DNA of 64,000 nucleotides, from the NCBI RefSeq assembly GCF_051622035.1, contig NC_135355.1, positions 2,790,001-2,854,000 on the forward strand, in the 5' to 3' direction. This DNA comes from Arctopsyche grandis (lineage: Eukaryota > Arthropoda > Insecta > Trichoptera > Hydropsychidae). Below the pieces are notes generated by a model. The model did not search any database. It worked only from the letters and a program-made list of their open reading frames with translations, and was not told the DNA's origin. Each line of letters starts with the position of its first letter. The stretch's first letter is position 1. Positions 31,399 to 53,629 of this stretch are shown here, one piece after another. The translations under genes were made by a program, and so were the position numbers.

Positions 31399-32163
31399 AG
31401 AGTGGTGGAGAACTAATTGACACATTTCAGAGCGTTGGGTTGTCAACAAATCAATATTGATCAAATTAAATACTTTTTTCATCCATTTCAAAAACGTCGT
31501 TTTAGTTTACAATTCCCGTCAATCTGCTTTTTATTATATACATACATACATGTGTATTTATATGCAACATGCAGATTCCACAAAACATTTCACATAGCAT
31601 TTTTACATGTAGAAAAATTCTCAATCTCAATTAGATTCCTCCTTTGGATTTCAGAAATATGTCATTAGGCTTTTCATCTTTAAATAACTTTCATACAAAA
31701 TGAAAATTGAATTAAAAATAAAAATTTTCTTTCTTTCTTCATATAACATTGAACATCACAGTCACATGTTTGAGTAAAATTTTCAAGAATACCTTCTATT
31801 ATAGTACTAGTGTTGTGCCCGTTGAAATTTCAACGGGTGGTTTCGGAAACAAATTGATACATGATTTAAAATAAAGTTTCAATACGGATAGTAATAATTA
31901 ATTGGAATTGGCAGTGCTTGCGGTTAGCTCTGATCGTATCGGGAACGGGGAGAGGGGTTGTGAATATTTAATATTTCTACCACAAAAGACGAATGTCGAT
32001 TGCAAAAATTATGATATAGTGCGGCTTCGATAGATGGTTAAATGAATATATAAATTCGAAATATACCCGTATATATATTTGAATGTATGTATATAAAAAA
32101 AAATCTATAATAATGTATATAAATTGGAATATAAAATGTATATAAATCGGATACCGGAACCAG
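31399..32163. other. Non-coding stretch with a 20-bp perfect palindrome
   Basis: CCCGTTGAAATTTCAACGGG lies at 31818-31837, within a phrase (ctagtgttgtgcccgttgaa) that looks like a repeat end. Otherwise nothing is recognised. Confidence 0.45.
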
Positions 32164-32166
32164 TAA

Positions 32167-33438
32167 GGGCGCGATCACACAGCGAGGGAGCGGTATGCTA
32201 TACGCGGGATATTTTTTTTAGATAGTTTTAAACACACACAAATTGTAGGTCATACCCGGTACGATACGCCGGATCTTACGGGATCGTGCGGGATCGGGGC
32301 GGTCTCGTTGAAATTCTATAGAATTGTTTATACTAACTTGACGGTGATATATAGTAATTCGTCGACCCTCGGACGACGCTTGACAGTGATCGATAACGGT
32401 GTATCCCATATTTTTTTTGACATCTCCTCCCAAGCTTCATTGCGAATGTTTTGGTCCTTATATTTTACGGATCTGACGTCATAGACACATTCGTACTGTC
32501 GCACAACTTCTATTAATTTTTCTGACATTATGAACTGCGATGTACCGATATTATGAACTGCGATGACCGAGCTCAAAAGACGAACTGTTTGCAGTCACCA
32601 CTTTCTTGAGTATAAAAAGTATAAATAAAAAATACTTTGTTCTTGATATAAAATAAAGTAAAAATGGGCTCTCTTTAAACGAACATGTTATTGTATCGAC
32701 ATGTACATACATTCATACGGAAATGCATTCAGTATCAATTAGTTACAGTCCATATTGAGTGCACTATAGCCCTTTACGTAAAAAACATCTTTGTTCGTTT
32801 ATCTGTTGATGGTATTAGGGATTTAAGTACGTATTTAGTTTTTGTACCAAAAAACTTGAGTCCATTGTCTAGTCATTTCTGTTTATTTAGTAACAATTGG
32901 TTCCGGTAAACAATTAGTGTACTACATAAAACCCTTTATGCTGAATACATCTTTGTCCGTGATCGCAGAGTTTGTTTATGAAAGTATCGAATGAGTATTT
33001 AATTCTTAAACCTACCCGGAAACATTAGTCAATTGTTGTTATAAACCGGACACTTGTTTGTCTATTTTTGTTAATTGTTTACTAATTAAGTTTAAAACTG
33101 AATTATTAAACAATAAAAGCTTGAAATCCTTAATGTAATTTGTATTTTCTATAATCTTATTATTCCGACAAGTTCTGCTATATTTTTTTGCAAATATGGG
33201 ATACACCGTTATCGATCACTGTCAAGCGTCGTCCGAGGGTCGACGAATTACTATATATCACCGTCAAGTTAGTATAAACAATTCTATAGAATTTCAACGA
33301 GACCGCCCCGATCCCGCACGATCCCGTAAGATCCGGCGTATCGTACCGGGTATGACCTACAATTTGTGTGTGTTTAAAACTATCTAAAAAAAATATCCCG
33401 CGTATAGCATACCGCTCCCTCGCTGTGTGATCGCGCCC
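32167..33438. mobile_element. PIF/Harbinger-type element with 247-bp terminal inverted repeats
   Basis: The first 247 bases (32167-32413) are the exact reverse complement of the last 247 (33192-33438) as far as I can read them, starting GGGCGCGATCACACAGCGAG. Both ends are flanked by TAA (32164-32166 and 33439-33441), the 3-bp TWA-type duplication of PIF/Harbinger. The 778-bp interior holds the start of a MADF-type protein on the minus strand, the accessory DNA-binding protein commonly carried by Harbinger elements. There is no transposase, so this is a non-autonomous derivative. Identical ends suggest a young insertion or end-to-end gene conversion. Confidence 0.88.
32328..32576 (-). pseudogene. 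MADF-domain protein, N-terminal fragment
   Basis: The minus strand reads MSEKLIEVVRQYECVYDVRS, then YKDQNIRNEAWEEMSKKI, the start of a MADF (Myb/SANT-like) DNA-binding domain. The match to the domain stops at the inner edge of the left terminal repeat (32413). Beyond that the frame is made only of repeat sequence. It is therefore a truncated Harbinger accessory gene. Confidence 0.7.
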
Positions 33439-33441
33439 TAA

Positions 33442-34559
33442 CTGTCAAAACACTTGACACCAGATGCTAAAATTTCATATTCACTTCCATATTAAAAAAA
33501 TCGACTTCGAATCATTTGAATTGAATAAAATCGATTTATTTGTTCGACGACGTCACGGATTTACAACCCAACGAACGAAGGTTACATGCATACAAAGTCT
33601 TTTTCCAAATTTTATATTAGATATAATAGTATAATCGCTAAAATGTGAAACTAAAGACTTAAATTCTTTTTGAAATCAGCGAATTTTAAATCATTGTAAC
33701 ACACACATACATAAATGTACATAGAATAATAAAGCACTGATAAATGCTAATAATAATGTATAATACTATTATGTCACATATGTATGTATGTATGAACACG
33801 TTGCTATCCGTTAGTACTAATTAATTAGTTAATACGTTGATATCCGTCAATACTTACTCTTATAAATACTAAAGATTTTCATTTTAAATTTAAGTTGTCA
33901 TTTTAGATTATAATTATAATACTGGATATGTGAATGTGGGAAATAAAATAACAGCTTAAAGAGCGTTGAACTTTTAATGGATGTGTAGAAAAATAGCAAA
34001 TATGATATATTTTTATATAATTTTTTTTATTGAATAAAGCTAGTTTTTAAATAATCAGGTATGGCAGGTCCTTAAAACGCTATAATTTTCAAGCTAATTT
34101 TAATATTTAGTGTGACGTTATTGACAAGAATAGTGATGGAGTATGTGTATGTGGCACATAATTTATTTATTAAAGTTTTGATTCTTTCCCAAAATTCTAG
34201 ATAATATACATTGACTTATGAGAAAATAGGTAGTTTTATAAAACATTTGAGTGCAGTGCATTTATAATTATGAAATATTTATTATTTTTTTTAATTAAAT
34301 TAACGAAGGATGAGGAATTACTTAGTTAATGCAGCCTTGGCAATTTAAAATTAAAAGCTTTCGAGTTAGGAAACAGGTAATGAGATTTTGAAAATGGAAT
34401 ATGGTATCAATTTAAACTTGAAATTGTTAAAAAGGATTTTCCACTGGTTTAGAGTTTGATAGCCAATCATTGATAGCCAAACAACTCTTCCGTTCAGAAA
34501 AGTAAAATATGCAAAGCGTATCGCTTTAGAATGTACATATTTTGCGTAAATAGTTTGAC
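33442..34559. other. AT-rich stretch upstream of gene 2
   Basis: No gene is recognised. Short ATGTATGT tracts and a repeated phrase (gttaatacgttgatatccgt and variants) near 33800-33860. Weak similarity to the gene 1 upstream region begins only near its right edge. Confidence 0.4.
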
Positions 34560-34723
34560 GACCTCTGAATGATTTCATATGGATAATTTAATATTTTTAT
34601 GGAATTTGATTATTATTACTTTTATAACGGCAAATCATTTCATATAAAATGAATTGACGCGAGTGTTTACTGGTATTTCTATTTTGACCGCAGTGGTATA
34701 TTAAAATATACTCCTAATTTGAA
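34560..34723 (+). promoter_or_regulatory. Promoter and 5' leader of TIL gene 2
   Basis: Counterpart of 4115-4276. TATAAAA lies at 34643-34649 and ends 75 bp before the ATG, the same spacing as in gene 1. The leader shares the cgagtgttta-ctggtatttc and gaccgcagtggta blocks. Confidence 0.55.
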
Positions 34724-47047
<12,324 letters not shown>

Positions 47048-47584
47048 TAAGAACATCATGTTATGTATTTTTGAATAATACATTCAATCATCGATTTGTT
47101 CAGTAGCCTTGTATAACTAGAATATCATTATATTTAAATGATAACAAGGATATCGATGAAACTTTTTCTTAAATTCATTTTTTTCTACAAAAAATGACGT
47201 TTAGTACAATAAAACTAAGTAGTAGTAATAAAGAAAAAGAGATAATTTGTAGAAAAAAAATGTCTGCAGAGCATGCAAAGTCTACTAATATCATCTTATA
47301 GTATAATTCCGTTAATGGACTCCACATATTTAAGGACGATAATATAATGTATGAGTTCGTAAATTAGTAGCGTGAAGTGGAAACGAACATTTAGTAAGTG
47401 ACCCACTGTGATACGAGTAATAATAATATGTATGTTCAAAATTTATTCATTAAATTTGCAATAATCATTAAAAAAATCTGGTTTTATTTATACGAAATGG
47501 AAAACCTTGCACTTACACTTCGATTATGCATTCATTAATGAGATTTGTATCGCGATACTTAAATGTATTTATAAAAATACGTAT
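47048..47584 (+). other. 3' flank of gene 2
   Basis: The first 140 bp match 1359-1490 downstream of gene 0. AATAAA at 47208-47213 is a likely polyadenylation signal. From about 47250 to 47572 nothing is recognised. Confidence 0.5.
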
Positions 47585-47853
47585 TTTTTTTTTTGATTTT
47601 TAAATGCTTTTTATTATTACGAAATTATGTTCACAATACATCTTATATCTATTTTAATAGCTACTGATCTACTGATCATTTTCTATTTTACAATTTTAAT
47701 TTAATTTGGTTAGTAATTACAGTATTATATTATTCTAATGTTAATCTAAAGCATAATAGGAAAAAGAGCTCAAAAACCTATTTACAATCCTTATAAATGT
47801 TCATAATACATCTAATACATAATATTAATTAAAGACTATCTAAAGTCGATGAC

Positions 47854-50559
47854 CTAAAGCAGATTGTGTTTAGGTAATCTGTGTTTATACCTGAAGGGTA
47901 TAGACATTTTGTTGTAATCACCGAGACTCTTCACAAGTGTGTTAGTATGGTTATTAGTGATTCTTTCATAGAATCTACTGGTTAGTTTGTTAGTAATGTC
48001 TGTAACAAACGGAATATTATATATAGCATGCAGTTTTTTCAGGTTAGTATATATGGGTGTATTATAAATTATTTTAAGGGATTTATTTTGTATTACTTGG
48101 AGCTTGGAAAGGTTAGTATTCGAGGCGTTATTCCATACAGGTGAAGCATAGGTTAATAATGGTAATATGAGCGCGCGATATAATTTTATTTTATTTAGCG
48201 TTGATAAAGAACTATGGCGATTAAATATTGGATATATTGAGGATATACCCTGCATCGCCTTGCATTTCGCTGCCTCAATGCGAGGTGCCCATCTCATTCT
48301 TTTATCAAACGTTACTCCTAAATATTTTATTACTGACTGCCATTTCAGACTTTCTCCAGAGGGGATTTTCAAATCTGAACTTGGCTTATGTTTTCTAACA
48401 CTAAAGAATATGGCGTCTGTTTTGGTTTGATTAATTTGAATTTTCCACTTAGTGAAGTGTTCAGTCATTGTTTTAATTGCAAATTCAAGATTTTTAAGAA
48501 TAGTGTCTGGTTTTTTGCTACTTGTGAAGCAAGCTGTATCATCTGCATATAGGGCTATGTGACAGTTTTTTGGAATAGGTATGTCATTTATATATATGGA
48601 GAACAAGAGTGGGCCAAGCAAGCTCCCCTGCGGAACGCCAGCTGCGATTATTTTTGGAGACGATAATTCATTATTTACGCTAACCACTAGCTTTCTACGA
48701 GTTAAGTACGATTTGATGATGAGAATTAGGTAGTTTGGTATTTTGTTAATAAGGAGCTTATGAATGAGTCCATCGTGCCAAACCGTGTCGAAGGCCTTTT
48801 CTATGTCGAGACATACCATTCCGGTACTTCTCTTCATATTAAAGTTCTTTGTCACGTGTTCAGTTAGTCTTGTTAGTTGTTGGGTCGTGGAATGTCCAGT
48901 GCGAAATCCAAATTGTTCATTTATTAATTTCTTATTTACGACTTTAAGTAAACGTGTGTAGATTATTTTTTCCAGAATTTTTGAAAGCGTGCAAAGTAAG
49001 CTAATGGGTCGATAATTGGCCGGGTTTTTTGAGCTTTTATCGGGCTTAAGTATGGGAATTACGTTGGCTGTTTTCCAGTATTCTGGGAAATACCCGGTGA
49101 GTAAACATGCGTTGAATATTTTAGATAGTGAGACTAAAGCTTTAAATGGAAGTTGTTTGATTGTGATGTTATCTATTGAATCTCGCCCAGGTGCCTTTTT
49201 ATTTTTTAAATTACGTATTATATTTTGGATTTCACACGGATGCACCAATTTTATATTTTTAGTACTGTTAGTGGGAGTTTTTGTGATGATTTTAATGGAC
49301 CGGTTGACTTTATTATGCGTTGGTATGTGATTGTAATGTTGTGTGAGTGTGTGATGTTTTTGGAAGGATTTTGATAATAGTTCTGCTTTGTCGCAATCAC
49401 GCGTCACTGAGATTCCTGCATCATCTAATGGAGGAATCGAGTTTTTTGTCCTGCGAATCGCTTTAGCTAATTTCCATAGAGAGCCATCAACTGAGCTCAA
49501 TTTTTCTAATTTTTTAGACCAAGCTTCATTTTTGATTTCTTTGATTCTAATTTTAATTTGATATGTGAGCTTATTAATTAATGTTTTCAATGCTGGATTA
49601 TTTGATGTTTGCCAAATTTTACGCAGTTTATTTTTACTTTTAATTAGATTTGCAACAAAGTCAGTTATCTCTAATTTGTGTTCAATGTATTGTGTCTTAG
49701 GTATGTGAAGGTGTTTGGATCGAGTTATTGATTCCGTTAGGTGTATTATGGAGCTGTCGATTTCGGTTTTGTTTGTGAGTGTGGTAGAAGTTAGAATGGT
49801 TTGTTCATTTATGTATGACTTGAACTCTCGCCAGTTAGCTCTCCCGTAATCCCAACTATGCTTGATGATTTCCTCGGGTTTCCCGTCGATTGAGAAGATG
49901 ATCGGGAGATGATCAGACGACAGGGTTTGAAGGGCATTTGGTGTCGATATTTTTGGGCAGTTCTTGACGAGGACAAGATCTAGTGTGGATGGTTGTGAGT
50001 TATTTGTGGGATAGTGTGTGTATGTATCCGGATGAAGTAAGATTGTATCTGTTAGTTGAATGTATTTATAAAGAGTTGTGCCTTGTAGGTCAGTGTTTAC
50101 GCAACTCCATAACGGATGTTTGGCATTAAAGTCACCAGCTACCACTACCGAACTACCAATGTTAAATATTTTGTTAAGATCGGATGCCAATAATCGTTTT
50201 TGGGGAGGATTGTAAGCGGATGCTACTATGTGATGGGTGTTGTTAATTGTTAGTTCGATGGCGGTTAGTTCTAAATTTTTTAGTGGCGGGGTTATTACGC
50301 GACAATGTTTAATTGACGATTTTATAAAAATAGCAACTCCCCCTCCATGCTGTTCTCGGTCTTCGCGATAGCAGTTAAAGTTAGGTAGGTTAATACGGAT
50401 ATGAGGTTTTAAGAAGGTCTCGGAGATTAAAACTATGTCAACACAGTACTCACCGATCGCCGACTCTAGTTCGTCAATCTTATTCTTAAGTCCACGAGCA
50501 TTCCAAGCTAGAATGTTCAGTCGCCTCCCGTTAATCAAAGACATCGAGATATTCGACAA
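47854..50559 (-). CDS. Jockey ORF2: endonuclease and reverse transcriptase
   Basis: A 901-residue protein. The N-terminal AP-type endonuclease begins LNILAWNARGLKNKI, with the VLISETFL, VAGDFNAKHPLW and SSDHLPIIF motifs in order. The central reverse transcriptase has NYRPISLL, CLDIEKAFDTVWHDGL, GVPQGSLLGPLLFSIYIND and ALYADDTACF (catalytic Asp pair). The C-terminal part has YLGVTFDKRMRW and LTYASPVWNN. It would nick target DNA and copy the element's RNA in place. Domain order and length are usual for Jockey. No inactivating change is visible. Confidence 0.93.
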   Translation of the reverse strand: MSNISMSLINGRRLNILAWNARGLKNKIDELESAIGEYCVDIVLISETFLKPHIRINLPNFNCYREDREQHGGGVAIFIKSSIKHCRVITPPLKNLELTAIELTINNTHHIVASAYNPPQKRLLASDLNKIFNIGSSVVVAGDFNAKHPLWSCVNTDLQGTTLYKYIQLTDTILLHPDTYTHYPTNNSQPSTLDLVLVKNCPKISTPNALQTLSSDHLPIIFSIDGKPEEIIKHSWDYGRANWREFKSYINEQTILTSTTLTNKTEIDSSIIHLTESITRSKHLHIPKTQYIEHKLEITDFVANLIKSKNKLRKIWQTSNNPALKTLINKLTYQIKIRIKEIKNEAWSKKLEKLSSVDGSLWKLAKAIRRTKNSIPPLDDAGISVTRDCDKAELLSKSFQKHHTLTQHYNHIPTHNKVNRSIKIITKTPTNSTKNIKLVHPCEIQNIIRNLKNKKAPGRDSIDNITIKQLPFKALVSLSKIFNACLLTGYFPEYWKTANVIPILKPDKSSKNPANYRPISLLCTLSKILEKIIYTRLLKVVNKKLINEQFGFRTGHSTTQQLTRLTEHVTKNFNMKRSTGMVCLDIEKAFDTVWHDGLIHKLLINKIPNYLILIIKSYLTRRKLVVSVNNELSSPKIIAAGVPQGSLLGPLLFSIYINDIPIPKNCHIALYADDTACFTSSKKPDTILKNLEFAIKTMTEHFTKWKIQINQTKTDAIFFSVRKHKPSSDLKIPSGESLKWQSVIKYLGVTFDKRMRWAPRIEAAKCKAMQGISSIYPIFNRHSSLSTLNKIKLYRALILPLLTYASPVWNNASNTNLSKLQVIQNKSLKIIYNTPIYTNLKKLHAIYNIPFVTDITNKLTSRFYERITNNHTNTLVKSLGDYNKMSIPFRYKHRLPKHNLL

Positions 50560-51739
50560 GCATGAGTGCCAGCTCTAGTTTGTCGGTGCAACCGCTGGCC
50601 TTGGCACGAATCTCCTGGAGGATCTTCAACATCTTCGTCATAGACGCCATGGAAGTTAGGTCTGTTGTTGGTTGAATGTTGGGATTGGTTGGTTGGTGGG
50701 GTTTTTTAGGGATATTTGGGATATTTGGTGAAGGAGTTTTAATGGTCGGTAGCTTTGGGAAGTTATGATCGTTAACGACCGGGATATTTTGTGGCTGCGC
50801 CACTGGGAGTTTCCAAGGGTTTGCTTTGACAATTGATGCTCGATTCTTCCTCGATTCCAGCATTTTCAGATAGCTCTGTCTTTTTGGACAGTCTTTGAAG
50901 TTAGCGGGGTGAGATCCTGAACAGCCTGAGCAGACAGCAGGGGTAACTATTCCTTTATTGCATTGTGCGGTGAGGTGAGTGCCGGCACATTTGACGCACT
51001 TGGCCTGCCGATTGCAGTTTTTCGCAGCGTGTCCATATTCTTGGCATCTGAAACATTGAGTAATATTTTGTGATTTACTAGTATATTTAACGACACTGAC
51101 CTTTGTGTAACAGATGTACCGGATTTCTTTAATCTTCTTTGCCGATACCGATGGCTCGAAGAACACCAAGTATAGCTCGGTGGCGTTGCTCCTAGGCTCC
51201 TTCGTCTTCATCTGTATGACTTTGGTTACAGGGAATCCCTGTCTGATGATGTCATCTTTAATATCAGCTTCCGGCAATTTCGGCAAGCCACGTACGACAC
51301 TTTTTATTTCCTTTTCCTCCTTCCTGGAAAAGGTATGGAATTGTCGGTCTGGTGTCAATCCATCCCGAAGTTTTTTAAAGTCTTCAAGACTTTTACATTG
51401 TATCTTGACATTATTTTGACCAATGTAAGTCATTGTGAAGTCTTTTATAAACTTCTTGATCGACTCGATCATGCTGCCGTGAGTGCCAGTAGCTGTCATG
51501 ATGATGGGCGGGATTCTTCCACCGCTTCTGGGGACATCGGAAACTTCCAAGAGCCCTTCAAATTTGTTTTTCTCCTGAATTTTAAATTCAGGAGCAACAT
51601 CTTTCACGTTCTTTGCCGTATGTTTTGGAAACTGCCACTCGGTCTCCATCTGAGCGGTCTGAGAGCAGCCTGGTTGAGGAGCTTCGGTTGTAGTTATCAG
51701 TGTCTTCTTAATTCGCTTTTTCAGGTTGGATCCTCGCAT
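50531..51739 (-). CDS. Jockey ORF1: Gag-like RNA-binding protein
   Basis: The open frame extends upstream to 51997, beyond the element's 5' boundary. I therefore place the start at the internal Met (MRGSNLKKRIKK, 51739), giving 402 residues. The C-terminal half has three zinc knuckles: CFRCQEYGHAAKNC, CVKCAGTHLTAQC and CSGCSGSHPANFKDC. The middle resembles the PRE_C2HC region found before the knuckles in Jockey Gag. It packages element RNA. It ends 29 nt inside ORF2, so ORF2 may need reinitiation or frameshifting. Confidence 0.88.
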   Translation of the reverse strand: MRGSNLKKRIKKTLITTTEAPQPGCSQTAQMETEWQFPKHTAKNVKDVAPEFKIQEKNKFEGLLEVSDVPRSGGRIPPIIMTATGTHGSMIESIKKFIKDFTMTYIGQNNVKIQCKSLEDFKKLRDGLTPDRQFHTFSRKEEKEIKSVVRGLPKLPEADIKDDIIRQGFPVTKVIQMKTKEPRSNATELYLVFFEPSVSAKKIKEIRYICYTKVSVVKYTSKSQNITQCFRCQEYGHAAKNCNRQAKCVKCAGTHLTAQCNKGIVTPAVCSGCSGSHPANFKDCPKRQSYLKMLESRKNRASIVKANPWKLPVAQPQNIPVVNDHNFPKLPTIKTPSPNIPNIPKKPHQPTNPNIQPTTDLTSMASMTKMLKILQEIRAKASGCTDKLELALMLVEYLDVFD

Positions 51740-52079
51740 GGTGCCAACATGTGTTCGTTTGGTGTTCGTTTTGTGGGGGGTGTTTGTTTTGTATGTTAAA
51801 AGGTGTGGGTTTTTTGACGGTATGGCGTATCGCTGTATTATGAGCGCTCGCACAGAGAGTACGTCTTCGGCACGTCCGTTCTCACGGAGCGTCGAGTGAC
51901 GAGTGAAAAAAATACGTATAAGTAGGTAAGTATACATGAGTTTTTTGTTTTTCCTAATTGCACAGTGCACGAAAGAGTCTATAAATGCAGGTCGCATTTT
52001 TAAAAATATTTTTTAAGTTAATTACATATTATGAGTATTTATGTAATTAATAGCCAGTACGATCCTATCTTAAACTTAA

Positions 52080-53230
52080 AGTACATAAAAAATACAAATA
52101 AAAATAATTTAAAAGGTCAAAATAAAATAGTGAAATATTGCTACTTCCGGTTTACAAATTCTGTTTAAAACCTTATCAACTCTAACTTAGTACAATATAT
52201 TATATAAAGAATTCAAATATAATTTTTCAGCTCGAAACATTTAGCAGGGTTGGAAAAATCGCGTGTTCACAATATTTTTGAGTTTGTTAAGAGGAAAAAA
52301 TCAAATTTTTTTATTAGATTTTACAATAATTTTCTAGCATACATATGTATTTAAGTCGAAAAAAATAGTGCAAGAAAAATCGAACAAGAGTAAACTGCCA
52401 TTTCCGGTTGACGGGTCTTTCCTAAACGGTATACAGTAAACTCTCGATTATCCTGGTGCGGATTATCCGTGATTATTTTTTTTAAATTAATTTAATTTTG
52501 GCAAAATAAAAACCTCAACTTATTAAGGGAACTGAAATGAAAAATTCTCCCATCGATTATTATAGTCAGAAAGGGGCATGGATGGACAGGGATATATTCG
52601 AAGATTGGTTCAAATAGAAATGGGTTCCAGAGGTGCAAGATTTTAAAAAAAATAAGGGATTGCCACAGAAATCAGTATTGTTATTAGACAATGCTCCTTC
52701 TCATCCCAAAGAAAGCATATTGAAAACAAACAATGGACTTTTTTGCCCCCCTATATGACATCTTTGATTCAGCCCATGGACAAAGGTATGTCATCAATGA
52801 AACGTCTTTATAATCGTATACATTTTTTTAATATTTTGACAACACTAGTACTAACTATTAACGACCACATATCTGCTTAGCTATGAGCGTTTTTTCTTAA
52901 TAAATGTGAGTATTAAAATTATGAAACAAAAATTTGTGTTGTAAATATATGTAATATTATATTCGAAACCATGTCAAAATTTGATTATTCTAATTATCCG
53001 TGTTTTTCATTTATCCGTGCCCTTCCTCCCCAGCATTAGCCCGGATAATCGAGAGTGTGCTGTATATAACTTGGTATTAAACTTAAGCTTTTAGCTATGA
53101 AATTTCAGTTCAATCCACTGAGTGGTTTCTGAGAAAAACATAAAAACCTCGGCTATTTAGACTAAAAGTACCACTTCCGGTCGAGGTAAAAACTTTTAAG
53201 AATAAGAAAAAGTTTAATGTAATTTGGACG
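52080..53230 (+). repeat. Dispersed repeat family B, copy split by a Tigger element
   Basis: 52080-52433 and 53080-53230 match successive parts of family B (ctacttccggtttacaaatt, gaggaaaaaatc, then cagttcaatccactgagtgg and tgtaaaa-type blocks, diverged). The Tigger remnant sits between. Confidence 0.6.
52434..53062 (+). mobile_element. pogo/Tigger-type transposon remnant
   Basis: The ends are CAGTAAACTCTCGATTATCC (52434) and the inverted GGATAATCGAGAGTGTGCTG (to 53062), with TA on both sides (52432-52433 and 53063-53064). The + strand interior (about 52560-52790) encodes WMDRDIFEDWFK, then LPQKSVLLLDNAPSHPKESI, the DDE region of Tigger/Jerky-like transposases including a catalytic Asp in LLLDNAPSHP, with stops and frameshifts. 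An internally deleted, dead copy. Confidence 0.85.
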
Positions 53231-53506
53231 ATACAAATATTTGAAATAAATTAATTATACAGAACATTGAACTCACTTTTTTTGAAAATTTACTACGTTC
53301 ATTTAGTATTTAATCGTATAAATTTGAATAGAGAACTAGTTTTAGGAATCTTTCAATCCGGTTCTAGCACACATGTAGATGAGCTTTTTTTGCGTACAAA
53401 ACTCCAACGAAAATCTACATTAATTTTTTTTAGTCAAACGTGTGTGTGTGAGTCGATCAACTTATTTTCAGGATACTAAAAGATCAATATTCTCGAATAA
53501 CGGTTT

Positions 53507-53513
53507 TATAAAA
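53507..53513 (+). promoter_or_regulatory. Candidate TATA box of TIL gene 3
   Basis: TATAAAA, 117 bp before the gene 3 ATG. The leader between is not similar to those of genes 1 and 2. A second T/A-rich tract (tatatatttt, 53601-53610) lies closer to the ATG and cannot be excluded. Confidence 0.35.
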
Positions 53514-53629
53514 GTGTACAAATTGAAAAAGTTTCCTATCGAGCGATTTATTAGGATTTGACCGTCGACCACGGCAGTTGTGTCGATTTGGTCACCATTT
53601 TATATATTTTTTTCAAATAAATCAACAGA

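Larger units (their letters stand above)
47585..51907 (-). mobile_element. Full-length Jockey retrotransposon with both ORFs open
   Basis: The element is on the minus strand, 4.3 kb. It is flanked by AAAAATACGTAT at 47573-47584 and 51908-51919 (12-bp target duplication). The 3' end has an A-run (T-run at 47584-47594). The 5' end starts CACTCGTCACTCGACGCTCC. It carries an ORF1 and an ORF2 overlapping by 29 nt, with no stops or frameshifts seen. It lies between genes 2 and 3. Intact coding plus a clear duplication makes it a candidate for recent or current activity. The copy at 8741-13181 is a relative. Confidence 0.92.

Noticed and set aside
50531-51997. Jockey ORF1 starting at the first Met (51997)
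   Set aside because: The element's 5' boundary, set by the 12-bp target duplication, is at about 51907, so the upstream Met is outside it. The start at 51739 is used instead.
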